Shown here in pieces: positions 11,461 through 22,637 of a stretch of 64,000 nt of DNA (positions are counted from its first letter, which is position 1; every line of letters begins with the position of its first letter). The position numbers and the translations under genes are program-made. The stretch spans positions 14,035,501 to 14,099,500 of the forward strand of contig JARDYH010000001.1 of NCBI GenBank assembly GCA_029215795.1, in the 5' to 3' direction. The notes below the pieces were generated by a model. It searched no databases and was not told the DNA's origin. It saw only the letters and a program-made list of their open reading frames with translations. Source of the DNA: Anniella stebbinsi. Lineage: Eukaryota; Chordata; Lepidosauria; Squamata; Anniellidae.

Positions 11461-12445
11461 TCACATATAAGCTTCAGTAAAGGCAGACCAAATATCGAAA
11501 TATAAGTCCATTTGTAAATGATGCCTATATGCCACTCTTTCAAATGTTGCTAGCATTGTTAGGTTTTCAATCCATTGCATTATAGGCAGTGAGCTTCTAT
11601 CTTTCCAACGCTGTAGTATCAGTCTTCTAGCAATCAAGAGGGTGCACCAGGTGTTACCTTCCAAGAAGCAGGTACATAAATTAAGAGACCATGTACATCA
11701 GAAAGTATTTAGGAGCTTTCCCATACAAAGCTTATCTGTCTGATGACTTCCTCTCAAAAGGAAGCATCTATTGGACATTTCCAGAACATGCGAACAAAAG
11801 AAACATTAACTGTATGACACCTTCAATAATTAGCTGAGTTAGACAAACCTTTGTTAAGGAGACACTGGATAATTTGGATGACATATTAGGCAACGGAGGG
11901 GTAAATAGCGTACTGACCGTGCGTTAGGCAGGCGGAGCTCCACACACAACATGCTGCAGCCGGTGCTGCTCGGCACCGGCAAACGTCCCGGTTGCTAATA
12001 ACGTACGGTGGCTATCTTGGTTGCTACAGCTGCTCCCTCCCCCTCCCTCAGTACTCCAGCCATATCCCAGCATGCACCGTGAGTTCTGCCGGCTGTATAG
12101 AGCGGCTGGGGGTTTTCGGCCCTCTGGCTGGCAGAACTCTATTCCCAAATGGAATAGTCCACGGAGAGAGGGAGGGCTCAATTCGGACAACACTTTAAAC
12201 AACGGGGCTTCGGGCTAAACAACGTGCAAGCCCGTCGTTTCCCTCCATTGTTTAAATTGCCCGATTAGCGTACTGTCAGTTATGTGTGCCTTGTGTGTTA
12301 CTCCCCACACGACACAATAAGCAACACAACTGACAATTGTTCCTTCCCTCCTCCGTTGCCTAATATGTCATCCGGATTCAGCCATTGTGGTGTCCAATAG
12401 AACTGAAACAAAAGTTTTTGCTGCATAAGACATATCCGGAGGTCC
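11461..12445 (-). mobile_element. L1-type LINE ORF2 3' end, interrupted
   Basis: The minus strand encodes LLIARRLILQRWKDRS, MQWIENLTMLATFERVAYRH and DLYFDIWSAFTEAY before a stop. This corresponds to the last part of L1 ORF2 (a RRLIL..WK, then E.......E.......F...W..F pattern). The upstream part (revcomp of 11771-11860) matches the + strand fragment at 11214-11304 with about 85-90% identity by eye. The copy is split by a foldback element inserted at 11863-12383; the matching L1 sequence resumes at 12384. Confidence 0.72.
11863..12383. mobile_element. Foldback MITE nested in an L1 fragment
   Basis: The inner parts of the ends are perfect inverted repeats: ggatgacatattaggcaacg at the left and cgttgcctaatatgtcatcc at the right. 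The right terminus ends ggattcagcc, the reverse complement of the GGCTGAATCC end also seen at 22411. Its boundaries are clear because the L1 sequence on either side (ttgttaaggagac / attgtggtgtccaatag) is continuous in the other L1 copy. It is about 520 bp with no transposase. Confidence 0.8.
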
Positions 12446-15407
12446 ATAGACATATCAGATACCAGCGCCGTTGATTAGACAAAATAGGATATTACAATTC
12501 CCTGTTCCATTCCTTTAGAAACCGTATCAAGATGCATCTTTTCAATTTATCCTTTCAATTTAGAATTTAATGTTGCAATGTTTTTACTTTTTAAAACGTC
12601 CTTGTTTTTATGGCTGCAAGATGCTTTTGTTTTAAATTGTTGATCACTGCCTGGATGGCGTTTTAGCAAATATGTTGGTATATGTTAATTATAAATCGTA
12701 AATATTCCCATAAACTCAGTGAATCCCCACATAATTGTCCTTTCCCTGCATCTGAACATATTATCAGCAAAACATCAGGTTAAATTAGCCAACTGTAAAA
12801 CTGAAGAACCTACTGCTACTAGTAAGTAAACAGATGATCGTGAACATTGACGGGATTTCTTAATATCGAAGAAAAATAATCACTTGAAATCAATAGGATT
12901 CATCAGATTTTGTGTGCTCTGTTTCCTCTCAACGTGTCCTTTTAAGTAAATTTTCTTTTTACTTAAAGGTTAGCATTAGCAAGACTCTTTTGATTTTTGT
13001 TTAAGGGACAAGAAAAAGAAAGAAAGGAAAGTTGGCTTTAAAGGTCATGTCATCTAAAACACATAAACACCATCAAACTCTTGCTGTTTCATAGGATTTC
13101 TGCATATGCGTGAAAATAAGACCTGTCTGTGCAATGCACCTTTATGCATCCCTATTCTGGCTTCAGTCACCTCATAGCTAAAATGGAAAAGTGAATTCCC
13201 TGAGGTGTTTTCTTGTGTCCTCGCATTGCTGTGGCCTGATTTATACCAGATGTGTGCCATGGATAAAGCCTTTACACGTTTTCCAGTTCTGTTAGTCTGC
13301 TGAAGCAATAACAACAAAATAGTCTTGTGCCACCTTAAAGACTAACGCCTTTGAGGACTGCTGAAATTGGCAGTGTCCATGAATGCTTACGTCCAGAGCT
13401 GGCATCAATGGTCAGTTACCTTCCAAAGGTCCAAGTCCCAGCAGCTGCCCACTGAGTTGCTCCTCTTTTTCACCATTGCAACCTCTTTGTTTAGCTGCTG
13501 CTTGCTCTCCTCCAAACAACTTTGGTGTTCAGGAGGAGGAGGAGGAGATGCCACTGCCTACTTGCACACTGGCTCTCTGCCTGTTAAGCAAGCAAATGGG
13601 GACAATGATGAGAGAGGATAAGAAGTAATAGGAGTAGGGCATCAATGTCTCCAGTGTTTAATAAATCAATGAATAAAAATAAATGTCCTTTATGATCAAG
13701 TATTCAATAAATGTTCGCCTCAAAAACAGACAAATCTGAGTGCACACCCTAGTGAAATGTTCTGTACACACCTATGAGTGGTGTAGATCCTGCCCATGTC
13801 GCTTAAGTTCCAAATCTATTTCCCATTGGCTCCAGATCTGTTCCCAGAGACGTAAGGAAGTCTACATTTTTGCATATATTCAGGCTGTAATCCTAGGGCT
13901 TAATTCTTATAAATAATTGTGTGTATGTTGATTTCAATGCGTTTAGGAGCTCCTAAGTCTTCATAGGACCAGATTGTTAGAATCAGGCTGCAAGGGCCAC
14001 CACTGCTAAACGATGCCTAAGCTTAACATAGTGTTGCAGGTTTGGCAGTATGGATTAACATGAATAGGACTATACATGGTCTTGCCGGACAAACCTGATG
14101 GGTGTTTTTAACAAAATGGCTTTAATAGCTCTTAATAGACTGGATAGCAAGGTCCTGGTCTGAACGTTTGTACAGAGTGGAAGCAGAGATGGTAGGAAGG
14201 AGAGAAACTGAAAGTTTTTAGCTGGCGTTTGCTGAAATGAAAGTATAATTTAAAAAATGTAACAGTCCACAAGCATGGTGACATTGTTAGTTTCTAATAA
14301 TAACCTCATAGGCTATCGGAGTACATGTAAATCTGTCCCAACGGGTTTACACGTACTAGTATATGTTTTTGTTTTGGTATAATTTCATATGTTTAAACAT
14401 ATAATTAAATATTTTATATATATTAGTATACATTAGTTGTTTTATTAAAGTTTATTTTATGATAGCTTCATCCTTATTTTGCATTATCTATAAATCCTCT
14501 TAAAGTCCCATGTTGCTTCTTCTGTTGAATTTGGTTTAAGATAAGACTTTTATTTTAAAAAGGCCCTCTATCCCACACAACCTGCATTCTCCAAACCAGC
14601 TTCAATGGCAGTCCCACATAGACAGCATAGATCAGAAGTTGCGCTGTTGGTTCCAGGAGGCTGCTTGCTCCCAGGAGGCTCCGCTGGTGATCAGGAGACC
14701 ACAACACAGCCAGCCAGAGGTACTGATATCATCCTCTTCCCATCTGCTGCTATTGCTGCTTCATGAATGGCCCTCCATTCATGAAGCAGAGGCCATTCCA
14801 ACCATCATGTAAGCTGCACCATCTTCTCTTCAACTTTTAAAACAATTTGAACTATATAAGTCCTTCCTCCCCGTTATCCCTTGTGTCTCTAGCCTCTTAA
14901 ATTTAACTTTTAAGCCTGAGGGCAGTTACGTTCCTCCTCCATGTCTCTGTAATGGGCTCTGGGAGCCTTTTTGCCTAAAGGGAAGGGCATAAATGGTGTA
15001 ATAAGTAAACAAATAGATACTATATTTGCAAATGAACAGACAGTACAAAGACGTCATGGCGCTCTGAGTGTCTCTCTCTCATCCAACAGACACTCAACCC
15101 TGGTGCGCTGTCCTTGCACTTCTCAGCACTCGGGGAAAGTGAGGAGCCAGAACAGTCGAGTTTTCCTACCTCTCTTTCCAAAAGGTGTGGAAAATTCAGG
15201 GCAGTGGCAGCTTTAAACAGATCCGTTTCTGATGGTGGCAAAGGCACCAGAGATTGTAGTTTGGTTAATCCATATATGTTGAGGTTGTTCGTGCATCGCG
15301 GGGCTCCACATGTAACACGTTTACCATCGTATCCCTGGAACATCAGCTCCTTCCCACCATTGAATCCCATCAGCTCTGAGCCTAGCGAAATCCAAACTAT
15401 GGCCCTC
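12446..15407. other. Intergenic, sparse old repeats
   Basis: No gene is supported. Worn pieces include an L2-like 3' UTR at about 12520-12710 and a fragment of a common reptile repeat at 13290-13350 (motif gtgccaccttaaagactaac). Positions 14380-14470 are very AT-rich. Open frames at 13367-13628 and 14971-15370 have no recognisable domain. Confidence 0.5.
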
Positions 15408-15641
15408 CTATTTATTTATACATTTAAATCCCGCCTTTTTCCCTCCAAGGAACCCAAGGCGGCATACACAATCCTCCTCCTCTCCATTTTATCCTCACAA
15501 CAACACCCCTGTGAGGTAGGTTGGGCTGAGAGTCTGCGACTGGCCCAAAGTCACCCAATGGGTTTCCGTGGCCGAGTGGGGACTAGAACCCGGTTCTCCC
15601 AGCTCCCAGTCCAACATTAACTGTTACACCACACCGCCTCT
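15408..15641 (-). mobile_element. tRNA-derived SINE (family A)
   Basis: On the minus strand the element starts with a tRNA-like head (gtggtgtaacagttaatgtt, then a GGTTCTAGTCC B-box-like motif). A body reading ctctcagcccaacctacctc / gaggataaaatggagagg follows, with a tail near taaatgtataaataaata. The A- and B-box-like spacing marks it as a Pol III SINE. Copies recur at 32502, 35399 and 56162. Confidence 0.85.
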
Positions 15642-16362
15642 GTATTTACTCTTCTAGAAATTCCTGATGAATAACAGTTTTCATCCCCACCTTGTTCTTT
15701 GACACTAAAAACTTTTTTCTCTCTCCCTTTTTCTTTCTCTCTTTCTCTCAAACACATAACAAACATGTGCTATTCACTGTATTAATTCTTCAAGCAGAAT
15801 TTATTCATACAGGCTCATTTCAGGGAGGAGCAACAGCCTTGTTCGTCCCGTAGACGCATGAAATGCAACATTGCCTAAAGTGAGTAGAGAGCATGAAGCG
15901 CCTTTGTGTCCGTGAGTTAAGCCCATTCAGCAACAGCCATACTGGCACTTTGCCTGCTCAGGAAGGTAAGGGCAGGGCAGGTATTTAAGGCTCACCTTGT
16001 GTCTTGGCTTCTGAACCTGGCAGATTATTCTATCTTGTCGCTTTCTATTGCTCAAAGCAGTGCTACTAGTTCCAGTGGAAAACCTCTGACCTGGAGTTAA
16101 ACTAATTACGGATCACATGGTGATTCTAGATGCTTGCTATTGAAGGTAAATGAAATCAGCAAGCTCAACCTAAGCCAGAACTATGTCCCAGAGCTTCTTT
16201 TAAATCCCAGGGCCCAGTCCTGGAACAGATATGTAGAAACAACAGAGGGAGGGCTGGCCCTACCATTGGGCAGATTGAGGCTGCAGGTGGTGGTGGGGGC
16301 AGACATTGGCAAGCACTGGGCTGAGTTATGTGTGCCATGTTCCAATCCTGCATCTCCTAAAT
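15642..16362. other. Intergenic, no recognised gene
   Basis: A TC-rich run at 15715-15750. The rest is unassigned, possibly containing unclassified repeats at 16170-16330. Confidence 0.45.
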
Positions 16363-16539
16363 CAGTGGTCTTCAGCTGGTGGGTTGCTACCCAAAAGTAG
16401 GTCATGAGATCAGTCCAGATGGATTGTAGCAAAGCTGTTGCAGCCATATTGGGCAGCAGTGAAATTGTGAAAGCGGGTACCATGTTGTACGTTGGGAATC
16501 CGTGGTGAGTCTCAGGTCTGGACCAGTTGAAGACCACTA
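16363..16539. mobile_element. hAT-like MITE with 8-bp target duplication
   Basis: The left end CAGTGGTCTTCAGCTGGT and the right end ACCAGTTGAAGACCACTA are inverted repeats. The left flank tcctaaat and the right flank tcctaagc agree at six of eight positions, as expected of an old 8-bp hAT target duplication. The CAGTGGTTCTCAACCT-like terminus is typical of Charlie-type hAT elements. It has no transposase. Confidence 0.72.
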
Positions 16540-17149
16540 TCCTAAGCAAGCCTGCTGCCCTCAAGTACAACATGGAGTTGATTGTCCATCATGAGGGTCA
16601 AACTAACGTTCAGCTGCCAGTTCTACATGTGGTCTGCTCAGCTTCTTTATGTGAAATGGGAGGGGTGCCATCTTATCCTTTGCAAAACAAGAAAATATCA
16701 TGGGCCAGCCACAATCAGAGAACTCTTGGACATATACTGAGTGCCTTTCCCTTACTAGTATGCAGCCATCATCCATCCACCCTCATTAGCTCAGTTTGAG
16801 TGATTGAGGATCCACCATGGTTTGGAGAATAAAGAACATGCTGTAGGCTTACTCCCACCTTATCCTTCTTTCCCCTCATGTGTCAATTCCATTTCTTGGT
16901 TGCTCTGACTGTAATTTGCCATGATGTCCAAACTGAGCAACTCTGTATAGTGCTATTTTCCAAGCCATGGTTTCAAACTATGCTCTAACATAAGCATTTG
17001 AGCATCACAGCAAACTGATTACATGAATCTGGAAATTGAGAGGAGGTGGTGGGGTGTGTCCTGATGCATGAAAGGTGAAGAGGGAAGGGATGACAGGCTG
17101 TCACTAAGAGCTACAAGCTGTGACATGTTCCCAACCCTGTCCTTCAGAC
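16540..17149. other. Intergenic, no recognised feature
   Basis: Unassigned sequence. The short frames here show no known domain. Confidence 0.45.
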
Positions 17150-17706
17150 TACGGCCTCATCTACACCTTGAGGCCTTCTGGGACAGAAGGGGAGGATCCT
17201 GGGCTTACCTGCTTCTGGAAATGTCTCCCTGCATCTAAACACCAGCGTGTCACCCTGGAAGTCAAGAGAGACATTCCTGGTGTAGCATTTGGGTTTCCCA
17301 CACACACACATTGCAAAATTGTGGGGCCATGATCTGGGGGAAAATAAGTTTTTTTTAATAAAACTTCAAACTCGGTGCTCCAACACACTGAAAGCTATCC
17401 CATGGATGGGGAAAATGCTGCCCCCACCCCCGATGGGCACGGAGTCCCCCTACACAGCTCCATGCCTGTTTGAAAAGCCCCGCTACTCACAGGGAGGAGG
17501 GAGGACCTGGGAGTATTTGCCACACTGCCCACGGTTCTCAGGGTTGTCCCAGGACCATGGGAAACATTGGGAAAACCATGCTCCCAGTTATCCCGGGACA
17601 ACTGAGAGGTAATTCCTGGTTGATTCTAGGATCCCCTGTGCATCATTTAGATGCACAGGGATGACCTCGAGCTGATCCCGGGATAAATGGCTGGTGTAGA
17701 CATGCC
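17150..17706. mobile_element. Possible foldback element with an internal hairpin
   Basis: The termini are loosely inverted (ggcctcatctacacc at the left, ggtgtagacatgcc at the right). A near-terminal perfect 11-bp hairpin, ccctgtgcatc / gatgcacaggg, lies at 17634-17660. It has no coding content. The boundaries are uncertain. Confidence 0.4.
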
Positions 17707-19330
17707 CATTGTTGTGAGAATTAGCAACATTAAATCACTGTGATGGAGAAGAGACATGGGACTATGTTTTCCTCCAGAGAGATGTGAACCCCTCAGGACT
17801 ATTTAGTAAACCAAGCCAAGAAAAGCCAAGTCTGTGACCCAGTTCGTAAGATCGCCAGCATTCACCATGGCTTAAACCACCCAGAATCCATTGGCTGCAG
17901 TAAGCTTCTGGGGTGGCTTGTTAACCATGCAATAAGCCACCATGCCAGCATTCCCACATCATGCCAAGCTGTGGCAACTAACTTCCAGGGTTTGAATATT
18001 AACAAAGGCAGCCCTGTGTGTTTATTAGAACAATGTATTCATAGGGCAAAGAATTAAAGAGCTGATTCTGTGGAAAATTAATATCCTTTAGTAACCATAT
18101 TTGTAACAAGCAGTTCTCTAAATACATCTCTACTGTCCATGGTGGATTATTATTTGTAGGTGAGATTAGAGAGTATTATAAACCTGATGCATCATCCAGC
18201 CAATAAATATCAAATGTTTGTTTATTCAGATTGCCTTTAAAATGGGGGCAACAAAAACAGAACAGAACATAAAGAAAGACGAAAAACAAACAACCCTCAG
18301 GGAAACTAAGCATGATAGAGCAATCTTAAAGTTGAACATTGTTTCTTTGAATCTGATCTTTATAGTCAAACTGTCTTCTCTTGTCATTTTGGTTAAGCAA
18401 CAGAGATAGGCTATTGTTGAAGCTGAACTAATCAACCGCTGGCTTTTCTATTGCTAAACAGAGCTAACAAGCTGCTTATGAGTCATCTTGGCTGACTCCA
18501 AGACTCAGCTTGTTTAACCAGAGGGAACTTTGGTGACTAGGTACAAAATTATTTCTGGGAACAAAAGCAGTGTTTATGTCCTAATAACTCCCTCCTCCTC
18601 CTTCTCTCTTGGAGATGTATTTCAAGACCTAGGGGAAAAATATATATTTTTGGACTGCAAACTCTCTGAAGCATAACCAGATAAAAGTAAAATCAAAACT
18701 ATGATGCTTGATTAGTACTGAAGCCCTTAAACTGCTCGTGAAATTAATTTCTATATATAGCAGAGGGTCGCGCATAAGGGAAGTGAATTTCACCAATAAT
18801 ACAGAGTTTGGACTAGATATACATGTGGTTATTAATGTTGCGCTCTGTAACAGCTGTGAAGGCAATTTTCATTTTATAGCAGTAGTTCAGGAATAAAGTG
18901 TATTGTAAAATCATTATTTATGAATAAAGCTCTTATCTGCGCATGAATATTAATTACCCCCTCTCCAAAGAAGTTGCTAAACGAGCTTCCATATTATAGC
19001 ACTGGTTTATGGCGACTGAACAATTTAGTCGTGTCCATTTTTTGACAGTGATTTGCATTCTCACCACCATTACTCAACCAAAGGCAAAGAAGAAGCAGGA
19101 GGAGGAGGAGGAGGAGTGGCCAGTTGCTGGCCTAAGACCTGGCCCCAGAAGTAATTCTTATCTGAACCCTGATGATTCAACCAAATTTAAACCAAGCTGT
19201 AATAAAAGGCTTGCTCCGTAGCTTTCCTGATAATGGTGGGGGTGGGAAAAACCTGCATTCAAGTTGTAGGACATAAAGATGTTCCATACCTCAGTAGTTC
19301 TGGTTTCTTTTAGAGTTTGTTTTATGTAAT
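17707..19330. other. Mostly repeat-free stretch, candidate conserved non-coding elements
   Basis: Positions 18000-18560 and especially 18620-18990 contain no repeat and many factor-like cores (gaaattaattt, gtggttattaatgttg, gaatattaattacc, tgactccaagactcagc). No coding frame is convincing. The look is that of a developmental enhancer cluster; this is inference. A GGA run lies at 19098-19115. Confidence 0.35.
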
Positions 19331-19763
19331 GGCTGGGTTCACACAACATGCTAACTCACCCAGTGTGGGTTGTTGTTGAACCGTGGGTTATTGTGTTGTC
19401 TAAACGCATTGTCTGAATGCATCGCATTTTCCACAGGGTTGCTTGTTAACCATCCGGTGTGGCTTGTTAACCACCCTGAACAACACAATGAACAAACCAC
19501 ATGTTATCAAGGTCGCTTGAATAAGAAAAATAAACCACACTGCATGGCTAAGAAGCCACCCTGCAGAAAACGCACTGCATTCAGACAACATATTAACCCA
19601 CCCTGCAGAAAACGCACTGCGTTCAGACAATATATGAACCCACCCTGCAGAAAACGCACTGCGTTCAGACAACAAATTAACCCACCCTGTGGAAAATGCA
19701 CTGCGTTCAGACAACACGATAATCTATGGTGGGTTAGTGTGAATGTGTTGTATGAACGCATCC
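19331..19763. mobile_element. Foldback MITE with internal 42-bp amplification
   Basis: The left end ggctgggttcacacaacatg and the right end tgtgttgtatgaacgcatcc are inverted repeats, and AAT flanks both sides (a possible 3-bp target duplication). The subterminal arms also pair (cattttccacagggtt against aaccctgtggaaaatg-like sequence near 19681). The right half holds four 42-bp tandem units (19556-19723). Confidence 0.72.
19556..19723 (+). repeat. Tandem array, 4 x 42 bp
   Basis: Units start at 19556, 19598, 19640 and 19682, each reading ccaccctgcagaaaacgcac, then tgc(a/g)ttcagacaa and an AT-rich end. The last unit is the most diverged (ctgtggaaaatgcac). As 42 is divisible by three, the array gives a 14-residue repeat frame (PPCRKRTAFRQ..N), but this is a by-product of repetition. 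There are no spacers, so it is not a CRISPR array. Confidence 0.95.
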
Positions 19764-20020
19764 AATGGCTTTCATATACCTGAGTGTATGCATTCCATAA
19801 CAATGAAGCAGTTATTGCTAGATAGTTCCAACCAGGATAGCCACCTGCCCTATTTTACAGAAGACAATCCTCTATATGAAGGGCTGCCAGAGGGCAATCC
19901 TCTATTTGAAGAGCTCTCCAGTCCACTTCTAGTTCAAGATGAAGGACCATAAGAAAGGAGAACAGGGGCCTTCAAGTCACCCACCAATGGTTAGCAACTG
20001 GACAAAAGTAGGCACACAGG

Positions 20021-20071
<51 letters not shown>

Positions 20072-21239
20072 GCTAGTAAGAGAATGCTACATACACTTTT
20101 AATTAATCTGCTGGTGACTTTAGCTATCTACTAACAACAATGCAGGTGGAACTTTGCAAAACAAAAGAATTTAAAAACAAAAGCAAATATTGACATTAAC
20201 AGATTGTGCCGGAGAGATTCCGAAATGAAAGTCAGACTTCAGATGTTTGAAAGAGACGAAGTGCAATGTCACTTTAGCCATGGTGGTTTATAAGCTACAC
20301 TCACACGGCCAGGCAAATAAGTGACTGTGTGTAGCTTATTTTCCCTGCCCTCAGCCGTCCCTCCTTTAGAGTCCTCCCACTCAGCAGGTGGCAGCAGCAA
20401 ACCCTTGGAGGATTAAAGTCACTTTTTTCTACAGACTGATATTGGGGTTCATCAGACGAGCATTTTATTGCACGCTCACTGCTGCCCACTTATGGATGTG
20501 TGCGTGTCCTTTAGACAACGCCGCCCACCTCCTGTGTGCCTCCCGTTCCCTCTGCTCGTTTTTCCATCACAAAATAGACCCCTTTTAATCCATTTTAAAA
20601 AATCCCCACAGAATGTGCCTCTTTCTCCTGCTGTGTGCAGGAAAAGCGGCACTATTAAAACGGCCCCTGAATGGGGCATGTGATCTTTGTTTACTTCCTC
20701 TTTCCCCTCTGGGCAGAAGAGGAAGTAATGAGGGACAAACATGGGGTCGGAGAAGCAACAGTAAGGAAACACAATTTCCCCCCATGTGATGACGCTCATT
20801 ATTACGTTGGAAGGATAAACGCTCACTCCCATAACACAATGGACTGAAAACTTGACAACACTATTAATATTTGAACGGGTGGTACATAGACACCACTTGT
20901 GAGTGGATAAATGCATGGATATTTGGTCGGCTTTTCTTGAACCCTATGCATAACTCTCTCTTCCCCCCCCCCATTTTTATGAATGGTGTATTTGATGGGG
21001 GAGGGGGAATTGACATTCCTATGCATGTAATTTTTGTTCTTTTGTTTTCTTTTCCCACGGTTTGTTTTCTGTTCTGTTTTGTTAAATTCAAAATAAAAGG
21101 GGGGGAGTCACTTTTTTCTTTTGTTTAATTTCAAAGAATCTAATAGCTAAACTAGATATTATGCAGAATATCCATGAATAAAATCTGTATTGGGAATTGT
21201 GCTTTTTAGCTTGTTCATAAATTACGGAGTTAGGGGTAG
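19764..21239. other. Intergenic, microsatellite and unclassified repeat-like DNA
   Basis: A GA microsatellite at 20025-20067. Positions 20448-20830 look like part of another repeat (gttcatcagacgagcatttt ... gatgacgctcattattacg), but I could not define its ends. No gene. Confidence 0.45.
20025..20067 (+). repeat. (GA)n microsatellite
   Basis: About 21 uninterrupted GA units. Confidence 0.97.
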
Positions 21240-22040
21240 GTAGTGAGGTGGCGTCGCTTGATGTCAACATCAAATTATTTAGGGCGGTTAAAACAAAAAG
21301 TGGTAGCAAAGAGCTCCAAAAGGATCTCTCCTATCTGGAGAAATGGGCATTACAACAGCAATTGTTGTTCAACGTAAACAACTTTGAAGTTCTGCCCACT
21401 GGGGTACAACACCACCTAACTTCAGATATACACTGATGGGATCTAGGAAGGAGATCTTGGTGTGCAGCTGTTCTAAAAATAAGAAAAGAAAAAATCCATG
21501 CTGGGTTTCATTAGAAAAGGAATCTAAAATAAAGCTGCCAGTATCGTAATGCCTTTATACAAACCTATGGCGTAACTAACCACACTTGGAATACTGTGCA
21601 CAGTACTGCTCATCTTAAAAGGGATTCTGTAGAGCTGGAAAAGGTGCAGAAAATGGCAACCAAGATGATCAAGTCATCTATTATCCTAAAATCAAATCCC
21701 ATTTTCTGTCTCTGCATCTTCGCCCTTGCATCCATGGCAGCCTACAAAAGCGTTCTGCATTCTCTTCCTTTGTGGCTCCACGTTAGGCAGCTCACTTGCC
21801 GTGAATAGAAATGTTCTTGTTTCCAACTATATAGCCAAAGCCTTTCCTGAAAAGAACATTACCCCATTTTCATAACATGAGTTCTTTAAAAAGAGGATTA
21901 GACAAATTCGTGGCAGATACAGCTATCAATGGCTGCTACTCAGGTTAGCTATATATTATCTCCATTCTGTGGGCAGTATCTGACTGTGTCATTCCATTAG
22001 TCCAAGTGATGTTGCGCTGGTGGAAACTAAGTTCTGAACT
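21240..22040 (+). mobile_element. CR1-like LINE ORF2 C-terminal fragment
   Basis: The + strand has decayed pieces of a CR1-type reverse transcriptase tail: LQKDLSYLEKWALQQQLLFN, then a gacctcggagtgcagctg-like stretch at 21450 and LEKVQKMATKMIK near 21640. The 3' part follows (gaggattagacaaattcgtg ... aatggctgctac). It contains several stops and frameshifts. Confidence 0.7.
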
Positions 22041-22410
22041 ACGCACAGGCGGAGATGTTTGCGCAAGCAGGGTTGGGCAAGAGGGTGTACATTATGCTTG
22101 TGCAACCCATTGTTCAACCTGCTGTGAATAACTCTTGTACAACCTGTCGTGCAAGCCACTGTGAAATAGCTTGCTCAACCAGCTGTGCAAGGGTGATGGC
22201 CAAACACTTGCACAACTAAAAGATTCAGGGGAGCTGAACTAGTACTATTTGATTTTGTGGAATGGCAGTGATGGATACTGCGATGTTCTACTGTTTAAAG
22301 ATGTAAATATGTTGCAAAGGTTATTATTATGAGATGCATTTAGTTATATGTCTTTAAAAAGTAAGGATTATAACTAGTAGAGTGAATGAGTAGGCTGGAG
22401 TGTACTCACT

Positions 22411-22637
22411 GGCTGAATTCGGACGACACAATAAGCAACTGGGTGGGGGGAAAACAATCGTCAGTTGTATTGACTATCATGTCATCCAAATGCTGCCATA
22501 GTCAACTCAGCGCTCATCCTAATCCACACCACAGTTGATTGTCTATTACCATGTTGTGTGGAGAGTACCCCCTAGATGAACAACTGTAATGTTGATTATT
22601 ACCCCACCATTGACTATAGTGTTGTCCGAATTCAGCC
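22411..22637. mobile_element. Foldback MITE, GGCTGAATTCGGAC terminus
   Basis: The 19-bp ends ggctgaattcggacgacac and gtgttgtccgaattcagcc are inverted repeats with a single mismatch. The inner sequence is also partly self-complementary (caatcgtcagttg / caactgtaatgttg). The element is 227 bp and non-coding. It shares its end with the nested element at 11863-12383. Confidence 0.88.

Noticed and set aside
15114..15620. 168-codon + strand open frame
   Set aside because: Its C-terminal half is the antisense of a tRNA-derived SINE and the rest has no domain.
19556..19723. Array of regular repeats that might suggest CRISPR or a repeat protein
   Set aside because: The units are contiguous 42-mers with no spacers, inside a eukaryotic MITE. 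The open frame is a consequence of a unit length divisible by three.
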